Source of the DNA: Brevundimonas subvibrioides
GTDB taxonomy: Bacteria; Pseudomonadota; Alphaproteobacteria; Caulobacterales; Caulobacteraceae
Length of the DNA: 64,000 nucleotides
Direction: 5' to 3'
NCBI GenBank assembly: GCA_002280475.1
Contig: NCEB01000007.1
Coordinates: 124,001 to 188,000, forward strand
Shown here: positions 1-7,831 of the stretch, piece after piece
Position numbering within the stretch: position 1 is the first letter of the stretch
Layout: the number at the start of each line of letters is the position of its first letter
The notes under the pieces: generated by a model
Database searches by the model: none
Seen by the model: only the letters and a program-made list of their open reading frames with translations
What the model was told of the DNA's origin: nothing
Made by a program: the position numbers and the translations under genes

Positions 1-48
1 TCGGCTAAGACGCCCCCCTTTCCCGACAACCCAGAGCGCTTTCGCCCC

Positions 49-852
49 ATGACCGACACCACCGCCGCCGCCAACGACCAGGCGCAGCTGGACGGCAACG
101 TCCTGTTCTATTCCAAGCCCGAGCCGCTGTCGGCCGAGATGCACGGCGCGCTGGGCGTCAATCCGGTCGACAAGCCCTATGCCTTCGTCGGCAGCTCGCA
201 CGTCGTGCCGATGACCGTGACCGAGTTCGCGCCCGCCGCCCTGTCCTATCCGGTCGTCTTCCTGGGCGACAACAAGCTGCCCGTCGCCGTCATGGGCCTG
301 CGCCAGGGTGAGAACCTGTACATCACCCCGTCGGGCGACTTCCGCCCCGAGGCCTATATCCCCGCCTATGTCCGCCGTTATCCGTTCGTCTTCGCCAACG
401 ATCAGCAGCAGCAGCGCATGATCCTGTGCATCGACCGCGGCGCCCCCTTCATCACCGAGGGCGGCCAGGCCCCGCTGTTCGTGGATGGCAAGCCTTCGGA
501 CTACGTCAACCAGGCGATGGAGTTCTGCAACAATTTCGAGCAGGAACGCGTCCGCACCGAGAGCTTCGTCAAGCTCTTGACCGATCTGGACCTGTTCGAC
601 GTCCGCGAGGCCGTGTTCACGCCGCGCGACGAGAACGGCAACGCCGGCGCGCCCCAGAAGCTGGCCGACTATTTCGCCGTCTCGGAAGAGAAGCTGAAGG
701 CCCTGCCGGCCGAGAAGCTGGCCGAACTGCGCGACAACGGCGCCCTGGGCCAGATTTACGCCCACCTGATCTCGCTGCTGGGCTGGGACCGCCTGATCGC
801 CCTGGCCTTCGACCGCGCCCGCACCACCGGCGAAGTCGCCGGCAACGCCTGA
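49..852 (+). CDS. SapC family protein
   Basis: This 267-residue protein resembles the SapC family, named after a Campylobacter surface-layer-associated protein and common in Caulobacterales, where its role is not settled. The middle contains the family-like stretch around residues 100-130 (a YIPAYVRRYPFVF-type segment followed by a conserved ICIDRG-like strand). No signal peptide or membrane helix is visible, so it is probably cytosolic or exported by an unrecognised route. The ATG follows a pyrimidine-rich leader with no strong Shine-Dalgarno. It converges on a MaoC-type gene, separated by a GGGTCGA palindrome. The family assignment is from pattern memory; I assign no biochemical function. 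Confidence 0.8.
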   Translation: MTDTTAAANDQAQLDGNVLFYSKPEPLSAEMHGALGVNPVDKPYAFVGSSHVVPMTVTEFAPAALSYPVVFLGDNKLPVAVMGLRQGENLYITPSGDFRPEAYIPAYVRRYPFVFANDQQQQRMILCIDRGAPFITEGGQAPLFVDGKPSDYVNQAMEFCNNFEQERVRTESFVKLLTDLDLFDVREAVFTPRDENGNAGAPQKLADYFAVSEEKLKALPAEKLAELRDNGALGQIYAHLISLLGWDRLIALAFDRARTTGEVAGNA

Positions 853-857
853 TCCGA

Positions 858-926
858 GGGTCTGGGGTCGAGGGTCGAGGGTCGAAGACGGTCTGCCTCG
901 ACCCTCGACCCTCGCATCTCGACCCT
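858..926. repeat. GGGTCGA heptamer palindrome, copy 1
   Basis: The left arm (858-885) is three to four tandem GGGTCGA heptamers. The right arm (898-926) is the same motif inverted (TCGACCC), with about a 12-base loop. The right end touches the stop codon of the leftward MaoC gene. A position between two convergent stops is consistent with a bidirectional terminator or a mobile palindromic unit. A second copy lies at 7672-7766. Confidence 0.75.
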
Positions 927-1332
927 ACCTCCTGACGAACAACCCCCGCGTCAGGCACGAGAAGACCAGCCGGCCGCCCTCGTCCAGCATGTCGTGCTGG
1001 GCGATGACGATGCCCTTCTCGTCGCCCACGGGGTCCTTGCCCATCACCGTCATCCGACCGCGCAGCAGCTCGCCCGCGGGCGGATTGCGCATGAAGCGCA
1101 GGCCGTCGACGGCCAGGACCTTGGACTGGGCCCAGCCCGCCGACTTGTCCGACGCCAGCCGGCTCCACAGCGCATAGGTCAGGGCGTCGGGGGCCCCATA
1201 GGCGCTGTCCCAGCCGGGCGCGAAATGCTCCACGAACAAGCCGATCGCCGTCTCGTCGACGGCGCAGGCCCCCAGCTGCAGGACCTGGCCGACCTCGAGA
1301 TCCTCGAAATGGACGTGCAGCGGATCGCTCAT
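925..1332 (-). CDS. MaoC-like acyl dehydratase domain protein
   Basis: This 135-residue single-domain protein looks like the hot-dog-fold MaoC/FAS1-type dehydratases, which hydrate enoyl-CoA or act as related thioesterases. The opening FEDLEVGQ motif (residues 9-16) and the later FMRNPPAGELLRGRM segment are characteristic. The family's active-site Asp/His pair is not clearly preserved (AVDETAIGLFVEHFAP in its place), so its catalytic status is uncertain. The start at 1332 gives the family-typical N terminus; longer in-frame starts only add Arg/Gly-rich translation. It lies 35 bp downstream of the oxidoreductase at 1368-2384 on the same strand and is probably co-transcribed. Confidence 0.72.
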   Translation of the reverse strand: MSDPLHVHFEDLEVGQVLQLGACAVDETAIGLFVEHFAPGWDSAYGAPDALTYALWSRLASDKSAGWAQSKVLAVDGLRFMRNPPAGELLRGRMTVMGKDPVGDEKGIVIAQHDMLDEGGRLVFSCLTRGLFVRR

Positions 1333-1367
1333 GGGATCTCCTCGGGCGGACGGATCGCCCTTCGGCT

Positions 1368-2384
1368 TTACGGCTCCTCGGACACGCGCACCAGAAGCTT
1401 GCCGTCGTGGTCGCCCGTGAACAGCCGGTTCAGCGAGGTGACCGCGCCCTCCAGGCCGTTGTCGACATGGACCTTCCACTGCACCTTGCCCTCGGCCAGC
1501 CATGGCCCGACCTCGGCGACGAATTCCCTGGCGCGGGGGCTGTAGTCCATGACCAGGAAGCCCCGCACCGTCATCCGGTGGGTGATCAGACGGCTGAGGT
1601 CGGGCGAGGGCGGGCGCTTGGTGGCGTTATAGGCCGAGACCATGCCGCACACGGCCATGCGCGCGCCGATGTTCAGCCGGTTCCAGACCGCGATCATGAT
1701 GTCGCCACCGACGTTCTCGAAATTCAGGTCGATGCCGTTCGGGGCCAGCCGGTCCAGCGCCGCGCCGACGTCCTCGTTCTTGTAGTCGACGGCCGCGTCG
1801 AACCCGAGCTCGCCCGTCAGCCAGGCGCATTTCTCGGGCCCGCCGGCGATGCCGATGACGCGCGCGCCCCTCTGCCTGGCGATCTGGCCGGCGATGGAGC
1901 CCACCGCCCCTGCGGCGGCCGACACCACCATCGTCTGGCCCGGCTGGGGCGCCAGCACATCGGTGACCCCGGCCCAGGCGGTCAGGCCGGTCATGCCCAG
2001 CACCGACATGTTCGCCGTCAGCGGCAGGCCGGGGAAGCGGTGCACCTTGCTGACGCCGCTGTCCGGCACCACGCCGTAATCGGCCCAGCCGCCCATGGCC
2101 GTCGTCACCACGTCGCCGACGGCAAAGCGCGCCGATTTCGACTGCTCGACCACGCCCAGGGTCAGACCGCGCATCACGTCGCCCAGGCCGACCGGCGGCA
2201 GATAGCCGACCGCGTCGTTCATCCAGGTCCGGTTGGTCGGGTCCAGCGACAGATAGACGGTCCGCACCAGCACCTGGCCCTCGGCCAGATCCGGCACCGG
2301 CGTCGAGACCAGCTCCAGATCGCTGTCCTGCACCAGGCCCTGCGGCCGCTGACGCAGCACCCACTGACGGTTCATCTGGCCCAT
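1368..2384 (-). CDS. NADP-dependent medium-chain reductase (curcumin/alkenal reductase type)
   Basis: This 338-residue zinc-independent medium-chain dehydrogenase/reductase resembles NADPH-dependent 2-alkenal and curcumin reductases, which saturate alpha,beta-unsaturated carbonyls. Visible are the N-terminal family signature with the LSLDPTNRTWM segment (residues 45-55) and the nucleotide-binding AAAGAVGS loop at about 156-163. There are no structural-zinc cysteine clusters. The start at 2384 was chosen because GGAGAC sits just upstream in the leftward direction and MGQMNRQWVL matches the family; an upstream in-frame ATG at 2486 would add 34 atypical residues. It likely forms a two-gene unit with the MaoC-like gene. 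Confidence 0.85.
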   Translation of the reverse strand: MGQMNRQWVLRQRPQGLVQDSDLELVSTPVPDLAEGQVLVRTVYLSLDPTNRTWMNDAVGYLPPVGLGDVMRGLTLGVVEQSKSARFAVGDVVTTAMGGWADYGVVPDSGVSKVHRFPGLPLTANMSVLGMTGLTAWAGVTDVLAPQPGQTMVVSAAAGAVGSIAGQIARQRGARVIGIAGGPEKCAWLTGELGFDAAVDYKNEDVGAALDRLAPNGIDLNFENVGGDIMIAVWNRLNIGARMAVCGMVSAYNATKRPPSPDLSRLITHRMTVRGFLVMDYSPRAREFVAEVGPWLAEGKVQWKVHVDNGLEGAVTSLNRLFTGDHDGKLLVRVSEEP

Positions 2385-2814
2385 GGTCGTCTCCGGTTGG
2401 TTTCTTTTGGATACGCGCATCATGCCCAGCCGCGCGGCGGGGTGAAAGGGGAAATCCGACCCGGCCAAAAGCGACTGTGGCGGCACGGGCGGAAAACACG
2501 GTGCGAACCGTCTGAACCGTCTGAAATCGGTGGGGCGGCGTGGGGTGACATCAATCGCAATCTGGCACGCGCCTGCGTCAGAATCGGACGTGGGAACGGG
2601 ACGGCGGTGAGGGTCCAGATCAGGCGGCTGACCCTCGCGCCGCGGCAGCGGCCCCGGAAGACGCGTCGGTCAGGACAGGGCCGCGAACTGTTCGACGTTC
2701 GGGTGATCCGCAATCCCAGCAGCGTCGCTTCGGCCATGATGCCCAATCTCCACATTGGGGAAGCCGTCGACCCCCACTCTCCCCCCAGCGCCGCCGATTG
2801 CCTATACTCGCGGC
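2385..2814. other. 430-bp divergent intergenic region
   Basis: This space separates the leftward reductase from rightward carbonic anhydrase. It carries a 9-bp direct repeat GAACCGTCT twice (2505-2522) and a small dyad CCCAAT-N6-ATTGGG (2742-2759). I see no convincing gene. A leftward GTG-initiated peptide of about 29 codons ending near 2680 has a coding-like C-terminal half but no other support. Confidence 0.5.
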
Positions 2815-3441
2815 ATGTCGACCGATTCCACCGACCCCCTGATCTCCGGTTACCGTCGCTTCCGCGCCGACCACTGGCCCGCGGCCAAGGCGGAGTACGA
2901 GGCCCTGGCCGCCGACGGCCAGACGCCGCACACCCTGATCGTCGCCTGTTCCGACAGCCGCGCCGACCCGGCCCTGATCTTCGACGCCGCGCCGGGCCAG
3001 CTGTTCGTGGTCCGGAACGTCGCCAATCTGGTGCCGCCCTATGCGCCCGACGGCCAGCTGCACGGCGTCTCGGCGGCGCTGGAGTTCGGGGTCAAGGTGC
3101 TTCAGGTCTCGCGCATCGTCGTCATGGGTCACGCCCATTGCGGCGGCGTGGCGGCCATGCGCGACGGGGCGCCGGAGATCGTCCGGGACTTCGTCGAGCC
3201 CTGGATCGCCCAGGGCACCCCCGTCGTCCGCCGCGTCGCCGAGAGCGTCGCGCCCGATCAGGTCGAGGCCGCGACCGAGGAGGCCGTGGTGCGGCTGTCG
3301 CTCGACAACCTGCGGACCTTCCCCTGGATCGCCGAGCGAGAGGCCGACGGGCGTCTGGAGCTGACCGGCCTGCATTTCGGCATCGCCGAGGGGATGCTGC
3401 GTCGCCTGACGGCGGCAGCCCGGTTCGAACCTCTGGGCTGA
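2815..3441 (+). CDS. can: Beta-class carbonic anhydrase
   Basis: This 208-residue enzyme interconverts CO2 and bicarbonate in the cytosol, supplying bicarbonate for carboxylations and pH balance. The beta-class zinc site is intact: C45 and D47/R49 in ACSDSRAD, and H106 and C109 in GHAHCGG. VVRNVAN (residues 65-71) is the usual dimer-interface motif. The length is normal for bacterial beta enzymes. The start at 2815 gives the standard N terminus; an upstream in-frame ATG at 2755 adds only proline-rich leader. The toxin-antitoxin module begins 35 bp downstream. Confidence 0.93.
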   Translation: MSTDSTDPLISGYRRFRADHWPAAKAEYEALAADGQTPHTLIVACSDSRADPALIFDAAPGQLFVVRNVANLVPPYAPDGQLHGVSAALEFGVKVLQVSRIVVMGHAHCGGVAAMRDGAPEIVRDFVEPWIAQGTPVVRRVAESVAPDQVEAATEEAVVRLSLDNLRTFPWIAEREADGRLELTGLHFGIAEGMLRRLTAAARFEPLG

Positions 3442-3450
3442 TTGCGAAAA

Positions 3451-3467
3451 GTAGTGAAATCCACTAC
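3451..3467. promoter_or_regulatory. Perfect dyad, probable antitoxin operator
   Basis: GTAGTG and CACTAC form perfect 6-bp arms around a 5-base spacer, ending 10 bp before the antitoxin ATG. Phd/YefM and VapB antitoxins usually autorepress by binding such dyads over their own promoter. That function here is inference. Confidence 0.6.
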
Positions 3468-3476
3468 AACACCGGT

Positions 3477-3722
3477 ATGGAACGCTCGATCTCCGCCACC
3501 GAAGCCAACCGGGAGTTTTCTCGGCTGCTTGGCGAAGTTTCCGCAGGCCAGACATTCGTGGTGACCGCTCACGGCAAGCCGGTAGCGAAGATGGTTCCGG
3601 TCACCGCCGCACAAGTCCCTGACGATGAGCAGTCCAGGCGTGTTCATGCGCTGGTCGATGAACTTCTGGCCCTTCCGCTCCGCGCGCCCGGCCGCATCAC
3701 GCGCGACGATGGGTACGAGTGA
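3477..3722 (+). CDS. Phd/YefM-family antitoxin
   Basis: This 81-residue protein has the prevent-host-death fold. Its opening is MERSISATEANREFSRLLGE, and the core GQTFVVTAHGKPVAKMVP (about residues 24-41) matches the DNA-binding half of Phd/YefM antitoxins. The C-terminal 40 residues, rich in charged residues and leucines, would be the toxin-binding tail. It should neutralise the PIN nuclease encoded next and repress the operon with it. Its stop TGA overlaps the toxin GTG (GTGA), so translation is coupled. The palindromic operator candidate lies directly upstream. Confidence 0.88.
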   Translation: MERSISATEANREFSRLLGEVSAGQTFVVTAHGKPVAKMVPVTAAQVPDDEQSRRVHALVDELLALPLRAPGRITRDDGYE

Positions 3723-4183
3723 AGATCGCCATCGACACCAATGTCCTCGGGTATGCTGCGGGGATAGGAGAGGATGAGGCAAAGCGCGCCCGAGCCGCCT
3801 GGCTTCTGAAAGCGATCCCGGCTTTTCAACTGGTCATGCCCTCGCAGGTGGCTGGCGAGTTTTACAACATCCTGTGCCGCAAGGGCGGGCAGAAGCCCAA
3901 GATCGCCACCAAGATCGTCCTGGACTGGGCCGATACGCTCACCTTCGCCGCGCCCGGCCCCGGCACGATGCGCGAGGCGCTTCAAACCGCGTCGTTCCAG
4001 AACCTGCAGATCTGGGATTCCTTGATCCTCAATATCGCTTCCGAAGCCGGATGCCGCATCATGCTGTCGGAGGATTTACAGGATGGATTCATCTGCCGAA
4101 ACGTGACGGTGGTGAACCCCTTCGCCGAGCGTCCTCATCCGTTGTTCGCCTCGGTGCTGGCCACCTTGCCTGAGAGCCCCTGA
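3719..4183 (+). CDS. PIN-domain toxin ribonuclease (VapC-like)
   Basis: This 154-residue PIN-domain protein is the predicted toxin of the pair. The four acidic metal-binding positions are visible: D6 (IDTNVL), E47 (VAGEF), D100 (IWDSLI) and D119 (LSEDLQDG). VapC-type enzymes cleave tRNA or rRNA when released from antitoxin. The start is GTG overlapping the antitoxin stop. All key residues are present, so the toxin looks active. A target cannot be read from sequence. The pair sits between carbonic anhydrase and pgsA, with only 1 bp to pgsA, so the module may have inserted upstream of, or now drive, the phospholipid genes. Confidence 0.88.
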   Translation: MKIAIDTNVLGYAAGIGEDEAKRARAAWLLKAIPAFQLVMPSQVAGEFYNILCRKGGQKPKIATKIVLDWADTLTFAAPGPGTMREALQTASFQNLQIWDSLILNIASEAGCRIMLSEDLQDGFICRNVTVVNPFAERPHPLFASVLATLPESP

Positions 4184-4184
4184 C

Positions 4185-4829
4185 GTGCCCCACAGTCACC
4201 ACGCCAACCCGATCCCCAACATCCTGACCGGCCTGCGCCTGGTCGCCGGGGTGGTGATGTTCCTGATCCTGGCCGGGGCGACCGGCGGGGTGCCCATCCT
4301 GTCGTCCTATCTCAGCCCCGAGGACCAGTTCGGCCTGTACCGGGCGGCCTTCTACATCTTCGTGGTGGCGGCCTCGACCGACTGGGTCGACGGCTATCTG
4401 GCGCGGCGCTGGAACGCCACGACCCGCTGGGGCGCGATTCTGGACCCCATCGCCGACAAGATCCTGGTGACGGGCGCCATCCTGGGCGTGCTGACGAGCG
4501 GCAGCGTGCCCCAGATCGCCATTCCCTGCGGCCTGATCCTGTTCCGCGAGTTCGCCGTCTCGGCCCTGCGCGAAACCATCGCCGGGCGGGTGACGCTGGA
4601 GGTCACGACCCTGGCCAAGTGGAAGACGACGGTCCAGCTGGTGGCCCTGGGCGCCCAGCTGTTCGCCCGGAACTGGGACGGCTTCGGGCTGGAGTTCGAC
4701 TACCTGCCGTATTTCCAGCTGTTCGCCGACACCCTGATCTGGTTCGCCGCCATCGCCACGGTCTGGACCGGCTGGCAGTATTTCGACACCGCCCGCAAAT
4801 CGCTGGCCGAGCCCGACGCCCGACCATGA
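4185..4829 (+). CDS. pgsA: CDP-diacylglycerol-glycerol-3-phosphate 3-phosphatidyltransferase
   Basis: This 214-residue integral membrane enzyme makes phosphatidylglycerophosphate from CDP-diacylglycerol and glycerol 3-phosphate, the committed step to phosphatidylglycerol and cardiolipin. The CDP-alcohol phosphotransferase signature is complete: D66, D69-G70, A73-R74, G83, D87 and D91. Several hydrophobic segments follow. PNILTGLRL near the N terminus is the usual PgsA start region. The start is GTG, 1 bp after the toxin stop. The stop overlaps the start of the cyclopropane synthase (ATGA), giving a lipid-metabolism pair. Confidence 0.92.
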   Translation: MPHSHHANPIPNILTGLRLVAGVVMFLILAGATGGVPILSSYLSPEDQFGLYRAAFYIFVVAASTDWVDGYLARRWNATTRWGAILDPIADKILVTGAILGVLTSGSVPQIAIPCGLILFREFAVSALRETIAGRVTLEVTTLAKWKTTVQLVALGAQLFARNWDGFGLEFDYLPYFQLFADTLIWFAAIATVWTGWQYFDTARKSLAEPDARP

Positions 4830-6142
4830 GCGACGACCGCAGGGTCCAGGCCGCGCGCCGGATCGCCGCCCACATCGCCGGCCACCTCCAGGCCGACCTT
4901 TCGCTTCAGCTGTGGACCGGCGAGGTCCTGCCGCTGGGTCCGAACGCGCGCGACGACATCCGCATCGTCCTGGCCGATCCGGCGGCCGTGCGCCGGCTGG
5001 TGCTGAAGCCCGGACTGATGACCCTGTTCGAACTCTATGCGACCGGTGACGTCCGCATCGAGGGCGGCAGTCCGCTGGAAGCCGCCGACCGCTGGGACCA
5101 CGGCCGCGCCGTCCATCTGCCGCGCCGCGTCGACAAGGCCCTGATCGCGCGCGAGCTGATCCCCTTCCTCATCGGCGGCAAGACGCGCGGCGTGGGCGAC
5201 GCCGCCTTCGACGACACGGGCGAGGTCGGCCAGCGCCAGGACAAGGCGGCCCGGCGCGACAAGGACTTCATCTCGTTCCACTATGATGTCGGCAACGATT
5301 TCTACGGCCTCTTCCTGGATCCGGAGATGGTCTATTCCAGCGCCTGTTACGCCGACGACACGACCCCGCTGGAGGAGGCCCAGACGAGGAAGCTGGACCT
5401 GATCTGCAGGAAGCTGCGCCTCAGGCCCGGCCAGCGGCTGCTCGACGTCGGCTGCGGCTGGGGCGGCCTGTCCTGCTGGGCGGCCCAACACTATGGCGTC
5501 ACCGTCCACGGCGTGACGCTGTCGGAGGAGCAGCTGGCCTTCGCCCGCGCCAAGGTCGAGCGGCTGGGCCTGTCGGACAGGATCACGCTCGAACTCCGCG
5601 ACTATCGCGACCTCGACCTGTCGGATCACTTCGACGCCATCAGCCAGGTCGAGATGTTCGAGCACGTCGGCTTCGCCAACCACGACCGGCACTTCCTGGA
5701 GATGAAGCGCCTGCTGAAGCCCGGCGGCCTCTATTTCCACCAGGCCTCGGTGCGGCGCGGTGGCCGCGATCCGTCCAACATCGCCCCCCAGACGAACGCC
5801 ACCCGCACGATCGGCCGTTTCATCTTCCCGGGCGGAGAGCTGGACACCATCGGCATGACGGTGACCAACCTCGGCCGGCTCGGCTTCGAGGTTCTGGACG
5901 TCGAGGACCTGCGCGAGCATTTCCAGCGCACCACCGCCGAATGGTCCCGCCGCCTGATGGCCCGCCGCGGCGAGGCCGTGGCCCTGGTCGGCGAAGAGCG
6001 GACCCGGCTGTGGCTGATCTTCTTCGCCATGTGCGCCAAGGGCTTCGAGCGCGGCTCCATCCTGGTCTATCAGACGGTCGCCCAGCGCCGCCGCGCCGGC
6101 CCCAGCGGCCTGCCCCTGGATCGCCGCAGCCTCTACGACTGA
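4826..6142 (+). CDS. cfa: Cyclopropane-fatty-acyl-phospholipid synthase family methyltransferase
   Basis: This 438-residue SAM-dependent enzyme is predicted to methylenate cis double bonds of membrane phospholipid acyl chains. The N-terminal half is the lipid-binding part. The C-terminal half is a class I methyltransferase with the SAM loop DVGCGWGGLS, the SSACYADDTTPLEEAQ region just before it, and VEMFEHVG after it, all typical of CFA synthases. Length is slightly above the E. coli enzyme. The start overlaps the pgsA stop as ATGA. Related family members make other lipid modifications, so the exact product is inferred. Confidence 0.88.
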   Translation: MSDDRRVQAARRIAAHIAGHLQADLSLQLWTGEVLPLGPNARDDIRIVLADPAAVRRLVLKPGLMTLFELYATGDVRIEGGSPLEAADRWDHGRAVHLPRRVDKALIARELIPFLIGGKTRGVGDAAFDDTGEVGQRQDKAARRDKDFISFHYDVGNDFYGLFLDPEMVYSSACYADDTTPLEEAQTRKLDLICRKLRLRPGQRLLDVGCGWGGLSCWAAQHYGVTVHGVTLSEEQLAFARAKVERLGLSDRITLELRDYRDLDLSDHFDAISQVEMFEHVGFANHDRHFLEMKRLLKPGGLYFHQASVRRGGRDPSNIAPQTNATRTIGRFIFPGGELDTIGMTVTNLGRLGFEVLDVEDLREHFQRTTAEWSRRLMARRGEAVALVGEERTRLWLIFFAMCAKGFERGSILVYQTVAQRRRAGPSGLPLDRRSLYD

Positions 6143-6404
6143 TCCGAAGAAAGCGGTTCATCACAGCGGGCACTGCGGGGTCACGGAGGACACGGCGAGC
6201 CCCCTCCCCCCTCGGTCCCGTCTCGTTTCCGGCGATGTCTTGTTAAAGAGCGGCGGCGAAGCCGCCTTTACTGGCACGCGATGTCGGGAACATGCGGTCG
6301 GCGACCTCGGACGCCCCTCGGTCCCGCAGTGTCCTTCGTGCTTTCGCTGTGCTCGCTGTGATGAAACCCTCCGGACGGCCCCGCCGCCGAAACGACAGCA
6401 CTAG
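6143..6404. repeat. Inverted repeat, CACARCGA family, element A
   Basis: This 262-bp gap lies between two convergent genes and holds no gene. A left arm (about 6155-6199) and a right arm (6317-6369) are imperfect inverted copies of a roughly 50-bp unit that starts GGTTTCATCACA and ends GGACCGAG. The centre contains a strong GGCGGC-GAA-GCCGCC hairpin flanked by AAAG/CTTT. A better-preserved relative lies at 14820-15061. Confidence 0.7.
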
Positions 6405-7658
6405 TCAGACCCGCTCGCCTCTCAGCAGCCGGGGCAGGTCGCCCGTCGCCCCGCCGGCCTCGCCCATGAAGGCTTTCCGCAGGGGGGCGATCCGGTTGAC
6501 GGCCGCCATGCCCAGGTCGCGCGCCAGTCGCACCGGGGCGATGTCGTTGGAAAACAGCCGCACGAACCCGTCGAACCCGGCCGCCAGGGCCACGGTGTCG
6601 AACCGGCGCCAGCGGGCATAGCGATCCAGCACCGTCTCCGAGCCGATGTCCTCGCCCAGCCGGGCCGCCTCGATCAGCACCTCGGCCAGGGCGGCGGTGT
6701 CCTTCAGCCCCATGTTCAGACCTTGTCCCGCGACCGGGTGCACCCCGTGGGCCGCGTCGCCGATCAAGGCGGCGCGCGGCGCGGTGAAGCGCGTCGCCAG
6801 TTCCAGCGACAGGGAATAGACGAAGCGCGGCCCCTCCGGCCGGGCCTGGCCCACGAACTCCCCAAACCGCCGCATCAGGTGCGAGCGGAAGGCGGCGTCG
6901 GAACAGTCGCGCAAAGCCTCCGCCGCCCGCGTCGTCTCGGTCCACACCAGGCTGGCGCGCTGCTCGGTCAGGGGCAGGATGGCGAAGGGCCCGTGCGGCA
7001 GGAAATACTCGTGCGCCACATTGCCGTGGTCGCGGTCCAGCCGCACCGTCGCGACCACGCCCGACTGGCCATAGCCCCAGCCCAGGGTGTCGATGCCTGC
7101 GGCCTTGCGGACGACCGAGTTCCGCCCCTCGGCCCCCACGACCAGCGGCGCGCTCAGCACGCGGCCGTCCTTCAGCGTCACGACCGCCACCGCGCCCGAC
7201 GTCTCGACCGTGTCGACGGCCGCCGGAGCCAGCAGGTCGATGGCGCTCGCCGCGATCACCTCGGCCAGGGCCGCGCGGATACGTCGGTTCTCGACCATAT
7301 AGCCCAGGGGCTCGCCGCCCGTGGCGTCGCCGACCTCCTCGGCGTCGAAGCGCAGATAGGCGGGCGAGGGAGCCTTGGACGCCGCCCCCGGACGGCGCCC
7401 GTCGGTCACCAGGATCCGGTCCATCCGGCAGGCGTGCGGCCGCAGCCGCTCGCCCAGCCCCAGGGCGTCCAGCATCCGGAAGGTCGACCAGGCGACGGCC
7501 GTCGACCGCCCGTCGAACGTCTCGGCCAGCTGAACCGGGAACGGCTGCGGATCGATCAGGGCGACCCGCAAGCCCCCGCTCGCCGCCGCCAGCGCGAAGG
7601 TCGCGCCCGCGAGGCCGGCGCCGGCGACGATGACGTCATGGGTGTGGGGAGGGGTCAT
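6405..7658 (-). CDS. UbiH/UbiF-type FAD-dependent monooxygenase
   Basis: This 417-residue flavoprotein hydroxylase of the UbiH/VisC family probably adds a ring hydroxyl during ubiquinone synthesis. The N-terminal dinucleotide fold [10 protein letters not shown] (about 13-22) and the second FAD motif [23 protein letters not shown] (about residue 300 onwards) are both present. UbiH, UbiF, UbiL and UbiM cannot be separated by eye, so the ring position is left open. The start at 7658 gives a standard [15 protein letters not shown] opening. It is divergent from ftsK, with a GGGTCGA palindrome in between. Confidence 0.85.
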   Translation of the reverse strand: MTPPHTHDVIVAGAGLAGATFALAAASGGLRVALIDPQPFPVQLAETFDGRSTAVAWSTFRMLDALGLGERLRPHACRMDRILVTDGRRPGAASKAPSPAYLRFDAEEVGDATGGEPLGYMVENRRIRAALAEVIAASAIDLLAPAAVDTVETSGAVAVVTLKDGRVLSAPLVVGAEGRNSVVRKAAGIDTLGWGYGQSGVVATVRLDRDHGNVAHEYFLPHGPFAILPLTEQRASLVWTETTRAAEALRDCSDAAFRSHLMRRFGEFVGQARPEGPRFVYSLSLELATRFTAPRAALIGDAAHGVHPVAGQGLNMGLKDTAALAEVLIEAARLGEDIGSETVLDRYARWRRFDTVALAAGFDGFVRLFSNDIAPVRLARDLGMAAVNRIAPLRKAFMGEAGGATGDLPRLLRGERV

Positions 7659-7671
7659 GGCGCGAAGCTAA

Positions 7672-7766
7672 AGGGTCGAGGGTCGAGGGTCGAGGGTCGG
7701 ACGTGTCGCGCCCCGGGAGTCGGCGGGAGGGCCTGTTCGACCCTCGAATCTCGACCCTCGACCCTC
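7672..7766. repeat. GGGTCGA heptamer palindrome, copy 2
   Basis: Four tandem GGGTCGA-type heptamers (7672-7700) face an inverted set (7737-7766) that includes the variant TTCGAGATTCGA-like step also seen in copy 1. This copy sits in the divergent region between the UbiH-type gene and ftsK, so simple termination does not explain it. Confidence 0.72.
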
Positions 7767-7831
7767 TCTTCCTAAACAGCCCCTTAACCCTGTCCGGCCG
7801 ACACTGGCGGCCCGTCCGTCCGGAGCCGTCC

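Noticed and set aside
858..926. The GGGTCGA tandem repeats considered as a CRISPR array
   Set aside because: The units are 7 bases with no spacers, and the two halves are inverted relative to each other. No cas genes are nearby.
2420..2755. A 111-codon leftward frame in the gap before carbonic anhydrase
   Set aside because: The composition is Arg/Pro/Ser-rich, there is no ribosome site, and codon positions do not look coding.
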